Numbered from the stretch's first letter, positions 32,700-42,495 are shown. The stretch is DNA of 43,654 nucleotides from SAR324 cluster bacterium (GCA_022448485.1 JAKUUI010000013.1:1-43654); one strand, 5' to 3'. The notes: generated by a model from the letters alone, not told the origin. Made by a program: numbers and translations.

Positions 32700-35480
32700 C
32701 TAGTGCCGTAGTCTGTCCGTTAATTCATGAAGATAATTCAGAGCCTGCAATGGTGTCATGTCATTCAAATTCAGTTTGCGCAACTCATCAAGGTAGAGAG
32801 ATTCCTCAGGAAACAGTGACAACTGAGGACCAACATTTCCGGAATCATTCCACGTAATGCCCGATTTCTCACTAACTTCTGCAAATATTTCTTGTTTTTC
32901 CTTAACCTCATCTATCTGTACAGGCAAATGGCGGACCATTGACGTCTCTTCCAATTGTTCCATCACTTCAAGAGCACGTTTGACCACACTTCTTGGCAGT
33001 CCAGCCAGTCTTGCTACTTGTACTCCATAACTTTTGTCGGCTTCTCCTGAGACGATTTTGCGCAAAAAAACAATTTTTTCGCCCTCCTCTTCAACACGTA
33101 CGCTGAAATTTTCAACGGAATCCAGTTCTTGAGCAAGGGCTGTCAATTCATGATAATGAGTGGCACAAAGTGTCAGAGCACCCAATTTTTGCAGATTTTC
33201 TACTATAGCCCAAGCAATACTGATACCGTCGAAGGTACTTGTTCCACGCCCAATTTCATCCAGTATGATCAGACTTTTCTCAGTCGCATTGTTCAGAATT
33301 GCAGCTGCTTCGTTCATTTCCAACATAAAAGTGCTTTGTCCAAGTGTGAGATTGTCTGATGCACCCACTCGGGTATAAATACGATCAACCACTGACAATT
33401 CAGAACTTGATGCCGGCACAAAACTCCCACATTGTGCCATCAAAACATTTAGCGCAACTTGACGCATGTATGTTGATTTTCCAGCCATGTTTGGACCTGT
33501 TATCAACATAATCCGACAGTTTGTTTCTGCCATATCTAAATCATTCGGAACAAAGACTTCGCCCAGGTCAATTTGTTCAATCACTGGATGACGACTGTCT
33601 TTCAAGAACAATTTTCTTGGAGCTTCCAGTGGATGCAAGCTGGGACGTACGTAGTGATTGTGTTCTGCAGCAAAAGCCAGTCCTGCCAGTGCATCTGCAA
33701 CTGCAATGTCCAGTGCAGACAGTTGAACACGTCTTGTATGTGAGCTAATTTCAGATCTTAGCTGCTGAAACAGTTCATACTCCAATTCACCAATTTTCTC
33801 TTCTGCAATGAGTATTTTTTCCTCAAATTCTTTGAGATCAGCAGTAATGTAACGCTCAGCATTGACTAATGTCTGTTTGCGAATGTAATGCTCAGGAACA
33901 GAGGATTTGTGAACATTGCTGACTTCAAGGTAGTAGCCAAAGACTTTATTGAAATTTATTTTCAAAGAGCTAATGCCTGTTCTCTCCCGTTCACGCAGCA
34001 GCATTTCATTAAGAAATTGTTTAGAATTTCTGGAAATTTCACGCAACTCATCCAATTCTTCGGAAACTCCTGCGGCCATAAAACCGCCTTCCCGTAGTCT
34101 AATTGAAGGTACCTCCTGTAGACGTTGATGCAATAGATCTAATAAATCGTCAAGTGGATCAAAATTTTCGGCAATTTTTTTTAGCAATGGAGACTGTAAC
34201 TCTGCCAAATAATCGGGAAGTTTCTGCACTGGTTCCAGCGATTCACGTAGAGCTACAAGATCGTTGACACCGGCCACCGGAAAAGTAATGCGTCCTATTA
34301 TTCGCGGCAAATCCTGGATGCCGCTCAGACTTGCGCGAAATTCCTCACAGAGCATAAAATTGCTCCGAAACTCTTCAATGCATTCAAATCGTTCATTAAT
34401 TTCCTCAACATCAAGCAGAGGCTGGCGAAGCCACTGTCTGAAAAGTCGTGCACCCATTGCAGTCTGAGTGTGATTAAGAATATGAAAAAGAGTATGTTTT
34501 CTTACACCGGACTGGCTCTCAAACAATTCAAGATTGGCCACTGTTGCCTCATCAAGAAGCATGGTTTTTTCAAAGGCATGCCGCTTCAAGGCAGTCAAAT
34601 GGCTCAAATCACATTTTTGAGTTTCCTCCAGATAACGCAACAACGCGCCTGCCGCTGAAATTCCATGCTGTAAGTCATCAACCCCAAATCCGGAAAGATT
34701 CAGTGTTTCAAAATGTTTTTTCAAATTCCGCTGTGTCGCCTCCGGATCAAAGTGATATGGATCAATAAAATTAAAACGTCCTGCTGATGGGAAAACCTGT
34801 CCACTCGGAAGCCCTGCTTCCAGTTGAGAAGAGGCTGCAGAATCCACTTCGACAGTATTTTCTTTCTCGAGTAATTGAGTCATCCGCTGCACCAGTTCTT
34901 CTAGAAACCTGGATTCTGCCTCAGAACGGCTTTGCGTCAGCAGAATTTCTTGCGGTGTCAATTGTGCGAGAAAATCGTAGAACCGGTGACTTTCATTTAA
35001 GTGAAATTCTGCCACCTCAAACTCACCTGTAGAAAGATCAGCAAAGGCAATTCCTAAACACTGAGCACTCAAAACAACATTGATTGCCAGCAAATAGTGG
35101 TTGCGGTCAGGATCAATCAGTTGCGGTGAAACTGTAGTTCCGGGAGTGACCACTCTCACAACATCCCGTGCAACCAGCCCCTCCGCTTTTGCAGGATCTT
35201 CCATTTGCTCGCAAATGGCCACTTTGTAACCTGCCGCAGTCAGTTTATTTAAATATTGTTCATAAGCCTTATATGGCACGCCGCACATCGGCACAGATTT
35301 ATTCTTTTTTTTGTCCCGCGAAGTCAGGGCAATCTGCAAAACTTTTGCGCCTACAATTGCATCGTCTCCAAACATTTCATAAAAATCTCCCATCCGATAA
35401 AACAAAAGCTTATCCGGATGTTCCCGTTTGATTGCGTTAAACTGGCGCATCATCGGAGTTTCTACTTGAGGAACTGACAT
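32700..35480 (-). CDS. mutS: DNA mismatch repair protein MutS
   Basis: The 926-residue protein recognises mismatches and small loops. The N-terminal mismatch-recognition domain has DKLLFYRMGDFYEMF with the Phe-x-Glu motif. The ATPase has Walker A GPNMAGKSTYMRQ, LDEIGRGTSTFDG and the dimer His in TLCATHYHELT. The connector, lever and clamp domains lie between. It sits in a leftward run with trpB, trpA, a dioxygenase-like gene, coaD and the FtsK-like gene. The length is at the upper end of normal. The gene starts 32 bp after the upstream dioxygenase-like stop. Confidence 0.95.
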   Translation of the reverse strand: MSVPQVETPMMRQFNAIKREHPDKLLFYRMGDFYEMFGDDAIVGAKVLQIALTSRDKKKNKSVPMCGVPYKAYEQYLNKLTAAGYKVAICEQMEDPAKAEGLVARDVVRVVTPGTTVSPQLIDPDRNHYLLAINVVLSAQCLGIAFADLSTGEFEVAEFHLNESHRFYDFLAQLTPQEILLTQSRSEAESRFLEELVQRMTQLLEKENTVEVDSAASSQLEAGLPSGQVFPSAGRFNFIDPYHFDPEATQRNLKKHFETLNLSGFGVDDLQHGISAAGALLRYLEETQKCDLSHLTALKRHAFEKTMLLDEATVANLELFESQSGVRKHTLFHILNHTQTAMGARLFRQWLRQPLLDVEEINERFECIEEFRSNFMLCEEFRASLSGIQDLPRIIGRITFPVAGVNDLVALRESLEPVQKLPDYLAELQSPLLKKIAENFDPLDDLLDLLHQRLQEVPSIRLREGGFMAAGVSEELDELREISRNSKQFLNEMLLRERERTGISSLKINFNKVFGYYLEVSNVHKSSVPEHYIRKQTLVNAERYITADLKEFEEKILIAEEKIGELEYELFQQLRSEISSHTRRVQLSALDIAVADALAGLAFAAEHNHYVRPSLHPLEAPRKLFLKDSRHPVIEQIDLGEVFVPNDLDMAETNCRIMLITGPNMAGKSTYMRQVALNVLMAQCGSFVPASSSELSVVDRIYTRVGASDNLTLGQSTFMLEMNEAAAILNNATEKSLIILDEIGRGTSTFDGISIAWAIVENLQKLGALTLCATHYHELTALAQELDSVENFSVRVEEEGEKIVFLRKIVSGEADKSYGVQVARLAGLPRSVVKRALEVMEQLEETSMVRHLPVQIDEVKEKQEIFAEVSEKSGITWNDSGNVGPQLSLFPEESLYLDELRKLNLNDMTPLQALNYLHELTDRLRH

Positions 35481-35512
35481 TGATTTGAATGTCTGAAGTG
35501 TAAAAGTATGAA

Positions 35513-36322
35513 TTAAGCTCGACTTGCCGGCCAGATTAGCGGAAAGAACTCATGATTCATTGGTGCTCCGGCAGGCAATTGATCTGAAAGTCCCGGAAAC
35601 TCCGGAGAAGTTTTCCAAGAGCGAGGGGCATGTCGAATGTCATCGCCAATCAAACGAAGCGAAAAAACACGGCGAAGTGCGCCAGCTCCTGCTCCCGCAT
35701 GTAATGTAAGCATGTGAAAGACCACAGCGTCTCCCGGTTCCAGCGCCCAGCTAAGAACTCGATATTTATCCGGATTTGCTTCGACATCAGGAAGCTCTTT
35801 GAGCTCACCCTCTTGAAACCACTTTGCCTGTTTTTTGAGGAAAGTTCGCGGCATATACCAAGGATCTTGGTGAGAACCTGCGACAAACTCAAGTGTCCAT
35901 TCAAGCGGTACGGGATCAACCGGAATCCAAAAACTGATATTTTGCATTCCTTCAATGTTATAGTACGGTTGGTCCTGGTGCCATGGCGTTCTTTGAAGTG
36001 TTCCCTTTTTTTTCACCAGCATATGATCGTGGAACAAACGAACCTCTTTAGAGCACATAAGTTTTGCTGCAACCTCTGAAATATCACTCTCGAAAATTAC
36101 CCTTTGGTAAGCTGGGTTTTCCTGCCAGGTGCAAAAATCCTCAAGGAACCATCCGGGATCATTTTCATCACTGGCAACCTGTGCACGTGAACTGGGATTT
36201 GAGATGTTTACGTCGATTCCTTCCCGTAAATCTGAGACCTCGTTTCGAGTAAGCAGGCTTTTTATCAGCAACACTCCATCGTTCGCGTAGGCTTCAACAT
36301 CGGTTTGACTGATGACAGACAT
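35513..36322 (-). CDS. Phytanoyl-CoA dioxygenase (PhyH)-family protein
   Basis: From the ATG at 36320-36322 the protein has about 269 residues. It has the Fe(II)/2-oxoglutarate dioxygenase core: WHQDQPYYNIEGMQNISFWI provides the HxD, and GDAVVFHMLTLHAG provides the distal His, with RVFSLRLIGDD as the 2OG Arg region. The family oxidises fatty acyl or other substrates; the true substrate is not evident. A longer frame to 36457 overlaps trpA, so the internal ATG 11 bp after the trpA stop is preferred. It sits inside a trpB-trpA-mutS run and has no obvious link to tryptophan synthesis. Confidence 0.82.
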   Translation of the reverse strand: MSVISQTDVEAYANDGVLLIKSLLTRNEVSDLREGIDVNISNPSSRAQVASDENDPGWFLEDFCTWQENPAYQRVIFESDISEVAAKLMCSKEVRLFHDHMLVKKKGTLQRTPWHQDQPYYNIEGMQNISFWIPVDPVPLEWTLEFVAGSHQDPWYMPRTFLKKQAKWFQEGELKELPDVEANPDKYRVLSWALEPGDAVVFHMLTLHAGAGAGALRRVFSLRLIGDDIRHAPRSWKTSPEFPGLSDQLPAGAPMNHEFFPLIWPASRA

Positions 36323-36333
36323 AGTTTTTCCAA

Positions 36334-37110
36334 TCATTCTCTGGCAGCAGCAAGAGATATCAAGTGCTTGCGGTAACCAGACTCGCCCTCTGCTTCCCAG
36401 GTTTTCAGCAAGGCAGAACCGACGATGGCAATTCCCGCCTTTCCATGCAGCTGGCATAAATCTTCGCGCTGTGACAAGCCAAAGCCCAGAGCCAGCGGTA
36501 AATCAGTGTATTGCCGACACTGACGCAAAAAATTCTCTACAGCCAGATCCAGCTGAGTATTTTGTCCAGTCACTCCTTTGCGTGCAACACAGTAAATAAA
36601 TCCGCTGCCGTGCGAACAGATTTTCTGCAGGCGCTCCTCAGAGTTAGTTGGAGTACAGAGCATGATTGGATCAAGATCCTGGTCACGGCTGAGTTTAAAC
36701 AGTTCTCCAAATTCTTCTAAAGGTAAATCAGGAATAATGAAACCTTCTCCACAGTGCCTGCGAATATTGGCACAAAAAGCTTCAAATCCCATACTGAAAG
36801 CAGTATTGCAATAGCCCATCATCAAAACTGGGAAATCAAATTGCTCGCTTGCGCGCTTCATCAAGTCAAAATAATCCTGCCAGCGAATGCCCTTACGAAG
36901 CGCTTCCTGATTTGCTTTGACAAAAAGTGGACCATCCGCACTTGGCTCACTGAACGGCATTTGCAGTTCCACTAAATCCACATCCGCACCGCCCATCGCT
37001 TCCAGCATTTTCCAATTTGCCTCCAGCGAAGGATAGCCCACCACGACATGGGTCATCAACAGGATTTTACGTTTTTTTAGTCGTTTTGTTAAATATTCAG
37101 TTAGATTCAT
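36334..37110 (-). CDS. trpA: Tryptophan synthase alpha subunit
   Basis: The 258-residue TIM-barrel enzyme cleaves indole-3-glycerol phosphate to indole and G3P. The catalytic Glu is in DLVELQMPFSEPSADGP and the Asp in the same segment (SADGP). The phosphate-binding loops are seen in ALGFGLSQRE and AIVGSAL. It follows trpB by 23 bp and forms the TrpA2B2 complex with it. No trpC, trpE or trpD adjoins. Confidence 0.92.
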   Translation of the reverse strand: MNLTEYLTKRLKKRKILLMTHVVVGYPSLEANWKMLEAMGGADVDLVELQMPFSEPSADGPLFVKANQEALRKGIRWQDYFDLMKRASEQFDFPVLMMGYCNTAFSMGFEAFCANIRRHCGEGFIIPDLPLEEFGELFKLSRDQDLDPIMLCTPTNSEERLQKICSHGSGFIYCVARKGVTGQNTQLDLAVENFLRQCRQYTDLPLALGFGLSQREDLCQLHGKAGIAIVGSALLKTWEAEGESGYRKHLISLAAARE

Positions 37111-37133
37111 GAAAATTACGAATTACGACAACT

Positions 37134-38375
37134 TCAGTGCTTCAGAGCCCTTGTTTGCAAAAACTCCTGCCATTTTTCGTCACCGATAGCTTCAGCAATA
37201 TTAAAAATATCTTTGTCGCCGCGACCAGAAAGGTTGATTAGCACTTGGGTTCCATCAGGAATGTCCGGGGCTTCCTCAACCACCGAGGCGAAAGCGTGAC
37301 TACTCTCCAAAGCGGGAATGATGCCTTCTGTGCGAATGAGAAGTTTTGTGGCAGAAATAACAGCTTCATCTGTGGCAGCAGTAAAGCGAATGCGTTTTTG
37401 ATCATGGAGATGACTCAGAATCGGGCTGACTCCTATGTAGTCCAGCCCGGCCGCAATTGAGTGTGTATGCAGCATTTGACCTTCATCGTCCTGAAAGAAA
37501 TACGTTTTGTAGCCTTGCGCAATTCCCACCGAACCTCCAGAAAAGCGGGCAGCATGTGCTCCTGTATCGAGCCCATGACCTCCGGCTTCTACACCGACCA
37601 ATTCCACAGATTCGTCTTCGAGAAACGGAAGGAAAATACCGCTCGCATTGGAACCTCCTCCGACACAGGCATAAATTCTGTCTGGTAGTTTGTCGGAAAG
37701 TTTTAGCATCTGCTCACGAGATTCCTGACCAATAATTGACTGAAACCAAGCCACCATTTCCGGAAACGGATGAGGCCCGCAGGTTGTTCCCAAAACATAA
37801 TGCGTGGTTTCCAAACTTTCCGCCCAGTCACGCATGGCGGCATTGATCGCGTCTTTCAGGGTGGCAGTACCTTCAGTCACGGGAATCACTTTTGCTCCGA
37901 GCTGCTCCATCCAAAAAACATTCGGTCGCTGACGTTCCACATCGACTGAACCCATGTAAACCGTACATTCCAGTCCCATTTTTGCCGCCATGGTGGCAGT
38001 TGCAACGCCGTGCTGTCCGGCTCCTGTTTCTGCGATGATCCGTTTTTTGCCCATACGCTTAACGAGCAAACCCTGTCCCATCACATTATTCGCTTTATGC
38101 GCACCAGTGTGGTTCAAGTCTTCACGTTTGCAAAAAATCTGAAATTTTCCGCCTAATGAATTTGCAAAATTTTCCAGTAGCGTTACTGGAGTTGGACGAC
38201 AAGAATAACTTTGCATAACATCCACGTAACTTTGCCAAAACTCCGGGTCAGCCTTTGCTTCAGTAAAAACCGCAACAAGTTCATCAAAAGTGGTTCGCAA
38301 AATTTCAGGAATGAACATGCCACCATATTCACCGTAATATCCAGAAACGTCGGGAGTAATGGTTTGTGTTGACAT
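37134..38375 (-). CDS. trpB: Tryptophan synthase beta subunit
   Basis: The PLP enzyme condenses indole and serine to tryptophan. The Lys lies in KREDLNHTGAHKANNVM. The Gly-rich phosphate loop is CVGGGSNASGI, and ETGAGQHGVATATMAAK is the typical active-site neighbourhood. Start at ATG 38373-38375 (STQTITPDVSGYYGEYGG) gives 413 residues; the longer frame to 38477 lacks family similarity. It heads the leftward run. Confidence 0.94.
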   Translation of the reverse strand: MSTQTITPDVSGYYGEYGGMFIPEILRTTFDELVAVFTEAKADPEFWQSYVDVMQSYSCRPTPVTLLENFANSLGGKFQIFCKREDLNHTGAHKANNVMGQGLLVKRMGKKRIIAETGAGQHGVATATMAAKMGLECTVYMGSVDVERQRPNVFWMEQLGAKVIPVTEGTATLKDAINAAMRDWAESLETTHYVLGTTCGPHPFPEMVAWFQSIIGQESREQMLKLSDKLPDRIYACVGGGSNASGIFLPFLEDESVELVGVEAGGHGLDTGAHAARFSGGSVGIAQGYKTYFFQDDEGQMLHTHSIAAGLDYIGVSPILSHLHDQKRIRFTAATDEAVISATKLLIRTEGIIPALESSHAFASVVEEAPDIPDGTQVLINLSGRGDKDIFNIAEAIGDEKWQEFLQTRALKH

Positions 38376-38463
38376 AGAGTTGAAATTGTATCTTTCAATT
38401 TTCTGTTTTATGATCTGAAGGTAAATTCTACGGACATTTTCTTGACTTGTCAATTGACCTTTC

Positions 38464-38712
38464 ATGAGTAAAAACAACTTATTTCCAGAGATGGAGAAAT
38501 CACTTTATCGATTGTTCATGATTTTGCCTGAAGAAACCTCAAACAGCAAAATACGTTTCATGGAAAAACGTTTATGGTTTCCAGAATTGCCAAAATTACA
38601 TAAACTAAAACTGAACACTTTTGGAAACCGGCAAGGCTTGATCCAGATTCAACATGATTATTGCCGCAACTTCCATCAGGGTTGCGTACGTTGCGAACTG
38701 CCCAAACTTTAA
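38464..38712 (+). pseudogene. Possible C-terminal remnant of a DUF2851-like protein
   Basis: The 82-residue frame ends with LIQIQHDYCRNFHQGCVRCE, which resembles the Cys-rich C-terminus of DUF2851-type proteins (GlxQI-x3-YC-x5-C-x2-C). The usual proteins are several hundred residues, and the region upstream is occupied by trpB on the other strand, so only a C-terminal stub would be left. The ATG has no clear Shine-Dalgarno, and the family call is from memory of a pattern only. Confidence 0.3.
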
Positions 38713-38729
38713 GAAGACTAAAAGCAAAT

Positions 38730-40025
38730 ATGAAAAATTCTGCTGTAATGCGCCTGAAACACTTTGCACCTTTGTGCTTTTGTGCCTTAGTTCTCGTCTC
38801 AGCCTGTGCTGAACCGATACTTTCTAAATTCGAGGTTCAACGGCCTTCCAGAATCACTGTGCCACGTAAGGTAAAAAAAGTATTTATCCGCTCAGATTTG
38901 GTGGCTGATACAAACGATCTGCTTGGAATTAAATCTCAAGTATTGCAGCAACTGGCCGCGGAACTCAATCGTTTGGGGCGCTTCAAAGTCAGTGTGGTAG
39001 ACACTTTTAACGAAAGCCAAATTGATTCGGAAAAGGATACTGTTGCCATTGTTCAAGGGGAAGTAACCAGCGGAGGTGAAGTGGATCGAGGACAATTCAC
39101 TGACCTCGCCACCTGCACAGGCGGAATTGGAGGAAGACTTTCTTCTGCAGGTGCAGCAGCAATTTCTGATGAAGCCATTACTTTGGATAATTGGAGAGGT
39201 TATGTTTGCCGGAGAGGTGCTTTTGCCAGTGATGTGACTGAACTGGCACTTTCTTCGGCATTTGCAATAGCAGGTTTGAGCGAAGTTGTTCCGCCAAAAA
39301 ACCAGGTCGTCCGGATTTATAATTACAAAAACCTTTCTCTTTTCGCGCAGGCAAATTTTAGTTTTACTACGATCGGCCTTTCAAGGGAAACATTAGCAAT
39401 TCGTGCAGATTCTGCCAGCTTTGGACGCAGCATTACTGAAAAGGATTCCTATCGCAATATCAAAGAAAGCCACCTGATCTCCCTGACTTTGGGGAGCCTG
39501 ATCAGCATCACCAGAATACCTATTTTCCCTATTCCGATTCGTGAAGTTGCCTTAGCCGGACGCAGCAATCCAAAACAGACCTACTATGGCCAGAAGAGCC
39601 TGCCAGTGCCTGGAATAAACGACTTGCCGGCTAAAGAAAAACGGCGGGTAATTGAGCAGTTGGTGAACCAAACACTGATGTCATTTATCCGCACAATATC
39701 TCCTTACAAGGTTTTGGTTGGAGCAGAGACCGCTTCAGGTGGTAAAGCTGGTGCAGGAAATTTACTTAATGCGGGAAAAGTAAAAAAAGCCCGGTTAATA
39801 ATTGAAGCAATTCCTGAAGGTGAGCGTGATCCGGAAGACTGGTATAATTTGGGTTTGGCATATGAAGCCAGCGCTGTTAGTCGGGAAGATTACGAAGATG
39901 CACGAAGGTTTTATATTACGGCCCTTGAAAAAAGTCCAGGAATCAAACTTTACGCTCAGGGTGTTGGACGCACACGTCGTTATCTTGCTGAAACAAGAAC
40001 ATTGGCCAAGCAAACTCAAGAATAA
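38730..40025 (+). CDS. Lipoprotein 1 of a three-gene paralogous set, TPR-like C-terminus
   Basis: From ATG 38730 the product is about 431 residues. The signal ends LVLVSAC (lipid Cys at about residue 26), so it is an outer- or inner-membrane lipoprotein. After the Cys comes FEVQRPSRITVPRKVKKVFI, an N-terminal motif also seen, in varied form, in the next two genes. The middle is a mixed alpha/beta region. The end has DWYNLGLAYEASA and ALEKSPGIKLYAQG, a TPR-like pair. A longer start at 38661 is rejected because it would precede the signal peptide. The function is unknown; DUF6340-type proteins have a somewhat similar start. Confidence 0.75.
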   Translation: MKNSAVMRLKHFAPLCFCALVLVSACAEPILSKFEVQRPSRITVPRKVKKVFIRSDLVADTNDLLGIKSQVLQQLAAELNRLGRFKVSVVDTFNESQIDSEKDTVAIVQGEVTSGGEVDRGQFTDLATCTGGIGGRLSSAGAAAISDEAITLDNWRGYVCRRGAFASDVTELALSSAFAIAGLSEVVPPKNQVVRIYNYKNLSLFAQANFSFTTIGLSRETLAIRADSASFGRSITEKDSYRNIKESHLISLTLGSLISITRIPIFPIPIREVALAGRSNPKQTYYGQKSLPVPGINDLPAKEKRRVIEQLVNQTLMSFIRTISPYKVLVGAETASGGKAGAGNLLNAGKVKKARLIIEAIPEGERDPEDWYNLGLAYEASAVSREDYEDARRFYITALEKSPGIKLYAQGVGRTRRYLAETRTLAKQTQE

Positions 40026-40035
40026 AAAAACAAGA

Positions 40036-41196
40036 ATGACAATGAAATTTTTGAAAAACTATATCTTTAATCAAATTTTGATAATTTTATCATTAGGTGC
40101 TTTCTTGTTGACAAGCTGCGCAACTGCCACACTTACTGTGCGAATCCCTGCAGAAATCAATACAAGGGGAATCAGGAATGTAGCAATAGGCGGGTTCGAG
40201 ATTGGTCAAATTTCACTGAAATATAAAACTGAGCGAAACGGTGTCTGGAAAATTCACCCAGTTTCATTAACTGAGCCCCAGGAGAAATCAATCAGCCGTT
40301 CTGTACGGGCACGGGTAATTAATCTGTTAACAGCCACTCCGTTCTTCAAAGTGGTTTTTACTGATGAATTTGAAAAGCTGAGAAACGATGCCGCTCTACA
40401 ACAGTTAGTGTCAGTACGCGGCTACAAAACTCGAGATGTTGATGCAGTTATCAACGGAAAGCTCTGGCTTGAAATCGAACGTACAGATGGAGTTGATTTG
40501 AGTAAAGAAAGTCTGGAATATTTCCGACCTCCTCGTTCCAGGCGAGATCTCGGTTTAAACTTAACAGTCGATCAGGTAGTTTGGTGGCCCTACAAATCAA
40601 CTCGCGGCACATTGGGACTTGAAATAAAAATGACTCGTTTAGCACCTACAGAAGTTGTGGCGACTACTTTTGAGACCAGAACTTATGCCAAGCGGATAGG
40701 CGGAAAAAATGAAGAAAGTTTTCAGCAAATTGCTCAGGGTTTAACATCTGCTATTACACCTTCAAAAACAACCGAGCCTGATTCCATAGAAACATCTTCA
40801 GAAGTTCTTCCTTCATTTGAGCAAATAATTGCGGATTTAGCACTTTCCATTGCCAGCGAATTTGTACAAAGGGTTGCAGTCACAGACAAAACTGTCAGTT
40901 ATCCCATTGCAAATGGAGAATTTCCAAATTCGATAATTTTGATTGAAGCCGGTGCTTACGATTTAGCAATTGAGCAGTTACAACAAGCCACTGCAGAGAA
41001 TCCAGATCCAAGTGATCTTTATAACTTGGGGCTCTGTTTTGAAGCAGTTGGAGATTATGGACTCGCTCACACAACTTACAGAGAGGCCTGGCAGGCTGAT
41101 CCGGAAAACCTTATTTTTGCTCAGGGACTGGGACGAATAGAAAGGCTTCAACGTGAACACCCGCAAGTACAGAGGCAGCTTGAATCGCACCAGTAA
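40036..41196 (+). CDS. Lipoprotein 2 of the paralogous set
   Basis: The 386-residue product starts at ATG 40036, 10 nt after the preceding stop; the longer upstream frame overlaps lipoprotein 1 and is discarded. The signal ends LGAFLLTSC, with the lipid Cys at residue 28. LTVRIPAEINTRGIRNVAIG is the N-terminal motif shared with the neighbours. The C-terminus has LYNLGLCFEAVGDYGLAHTT and an EAWQADPENLIFAQGLGRIE, clearly parallel to lipoprotein 1. Likely co-transcribed with both neighbours. Confidence 0.78.
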   Translation: MTMKFLKNYIFNQILIILSLGAFLLTSCATATLTVRIPAEINTRGIRNVAIGGFEIGQISLKYKTERNGVWKIHPVSLTEPQEKSISRSVRARVINLLTATPFFKVVFTDEFEKLRNDAALQQLVSVRGYKTRDVDAVINGKLWLEIERTDGVDLSKESLEYFRPPRSRRDLGLNLTVDQVVWWPYKSTRGTLGLEIKMTRLAPTEVVATTFETRTYAKRIGGKNEESFQQIAQGLTSAITPSKTTEPDSIETSSEVLPSFEQIIADLALSIASEFVQRVAVTDKTVSYPIANGEFPNSIILIEAGAYDLAIEQLQQATAENPDPSDLYNLGLCFEAVGDYGLAHTTYREAWQADPENLIFAQGLGRIERLQREHPQVQRQLESHQ

Positions 41197-41235
41197 GGTT
41201 ACAGAACATTATTCAACTGCTCAAGAAATTTCTTT

Positions 41236-42495
41236 ATGAAACGTATTCTCTTTCAAATTTTGAGCTTCTTTAATTCTGCAAAGAGGAAAGCTGTTCCTGT
41301 TACACGCTTCAGGACCTTTATGCATTTATGCATTTTTGCAACTTTGCTTACGGCTTGTGCACCTAAAATCAGCTTCCAAGTCGAGCGCCCTCCAATTCAA
41401 AGAGTAGAGAAAATTAAGTACATTGCAGTTGGTAAATTTCAAATTATTCCCAGACAAATCAAGTTACCAAAAGCAGCTGAATCTGGATCTTCCGGAATTT
41501 TTCAATGGGCTGATAAACAGTTAGAACCAACGATCTCCGGGTTCACTTCAAATAAAGAACAAGCATCTCAAATTGCCGACCTAGTGAGGGCCGCTCTGGT
41601 ACACGAGCTTTCTCTTCACTCTCCATATCAACTGATCAACACTACAGGGGAGAAAACCGGTTATAGCGGTGCACTTCCGGATGCTGCAGAAGTTGCAGTT
41701 CTGCAAGGAAAAGTAAAATATTCTCAGGTCTTAATTGAGTCGCAGGAGGCCCTTTCTTATTTCACAAATATAAAAAACAAAGGTGCCACCCTTGAACAAT
41801 CTTTGCTGGCAAGTGCCGTTTCAATGGGAGCTGAGTCTTCCGGAGCCGGATTTGATGTTCCGACTCCTTATGTGGAACAATTAGCTGCGATTGAAGTTGA
41901 ATTTGCTCTGCTTCGAAAAAGTGATGGACGTGATGTTGTTCCACCGCAAACCTTTCGCACTTTCTATGCCCGCAAATGGGGAGGTGCTCCCGAAACTTCT
42001 CATTTGCCGCGGAATATTAAGACAGCCATCGTTAAAGGCTACCAGCAGGATGAGGATTTGTCAGAATCTTTTCTCTCGAGAATTGACAGGGCGGGTTTGT
42101 CATTTACAAGCCCCACTGAATATTTTGCAAGAGGATTCAACCTTGAACAGAATATTCAGGTCCCACAAACTGCTTTGGATTTGAAAATCAGACTTGGGAG
42201 ACAGGTGGCGCGTAAATATGTTGAACAAATCAGCCCTTATCATGAAACAGCAGATTTATTGGTTCAAGATGGGGATTCGGTTGCAGCGACACTGATCCGT
42301 GGAAATGCCTACCAGGAGGCAATTACCTATCTTCAAGGATTGGATGGACGTGCAGCAGAAGATGAGTACAACTTAGGTTTAGCATTTGAAGCCAGTGGAG
42401 AGATATACCAGGCAGGAAAACATTACGAACTTGCGTTGCAACAAGAAACAAGTAATCAAATATTTAGAGATGCCGTCAAACGGACTCGAAACTAA
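41236..42495 (+). CDS. Lipoprotein 3 of the paralogous set
   Basis: The 419-residue product has a long N-terminal region before the lipobox LLTAC (Cys at residue 41), so an internal ATG at 41320 may be the true start. FQVERPPIQRVEKIKYIAVG matches the N-terminal motif, and EYNLGLAFEASGEIYQAG with HYELALQQETSNQ matches the C-terminal TPR-like part. It starts 39 bp after lipoprotein 2. The three share order, signal and both end motifs, so they arose by duplication and could form a hetero-oligomer. Function unknown. Confidence 0.78.
   Translation: MKRILFQILSFFNSAKRKAVPVTRFRTFMHLCIFATLLTACAPKISFQVERPPIQRVEKIKYIAVGKFQIIPRQIKLPKAAESGSSGIFQWADKQLEPTISGFTSNKEQASQIADLVRAALVHELSLHSPYQLINTTGEKTGYSGALPDAAEVAVLQGKVKYSQVLIESQEALSYFTNIKNKGATLEQSLLASAVSMGAESSGAGFDVPTPYVEQLAAIEVEFALLRKSDGRDVVPPQTFRTFYARKWGGAPETSHLPRNIKTAIVKGYQQDEDLSESFLSRIDRAGLSFTSPTEYFARGFNLEQNIQVPQTALDLKIRLGRQVARKYVEQISPYHETADLLVQDGDSVAATLIRGNAYQEAITYLQGLDGRAAEDEYNLGLAFEASGEIYQAGKHYELALQQETSNQIFRDAVKRTRN

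Noticed and set aside
36334-36457. Extended start of the PhyH-like gene to 36457
   Set aside because: The extra 45 residues overlap trpA on the same strand and resemble no dioxygenase N-terminus.
39802-40035. Longer frame of lipoprotein 2 starting inside lipoprotein 1
   Set aside because: The signal peptide would be internal; ATG 40036 puts the lipobox at residue 28.
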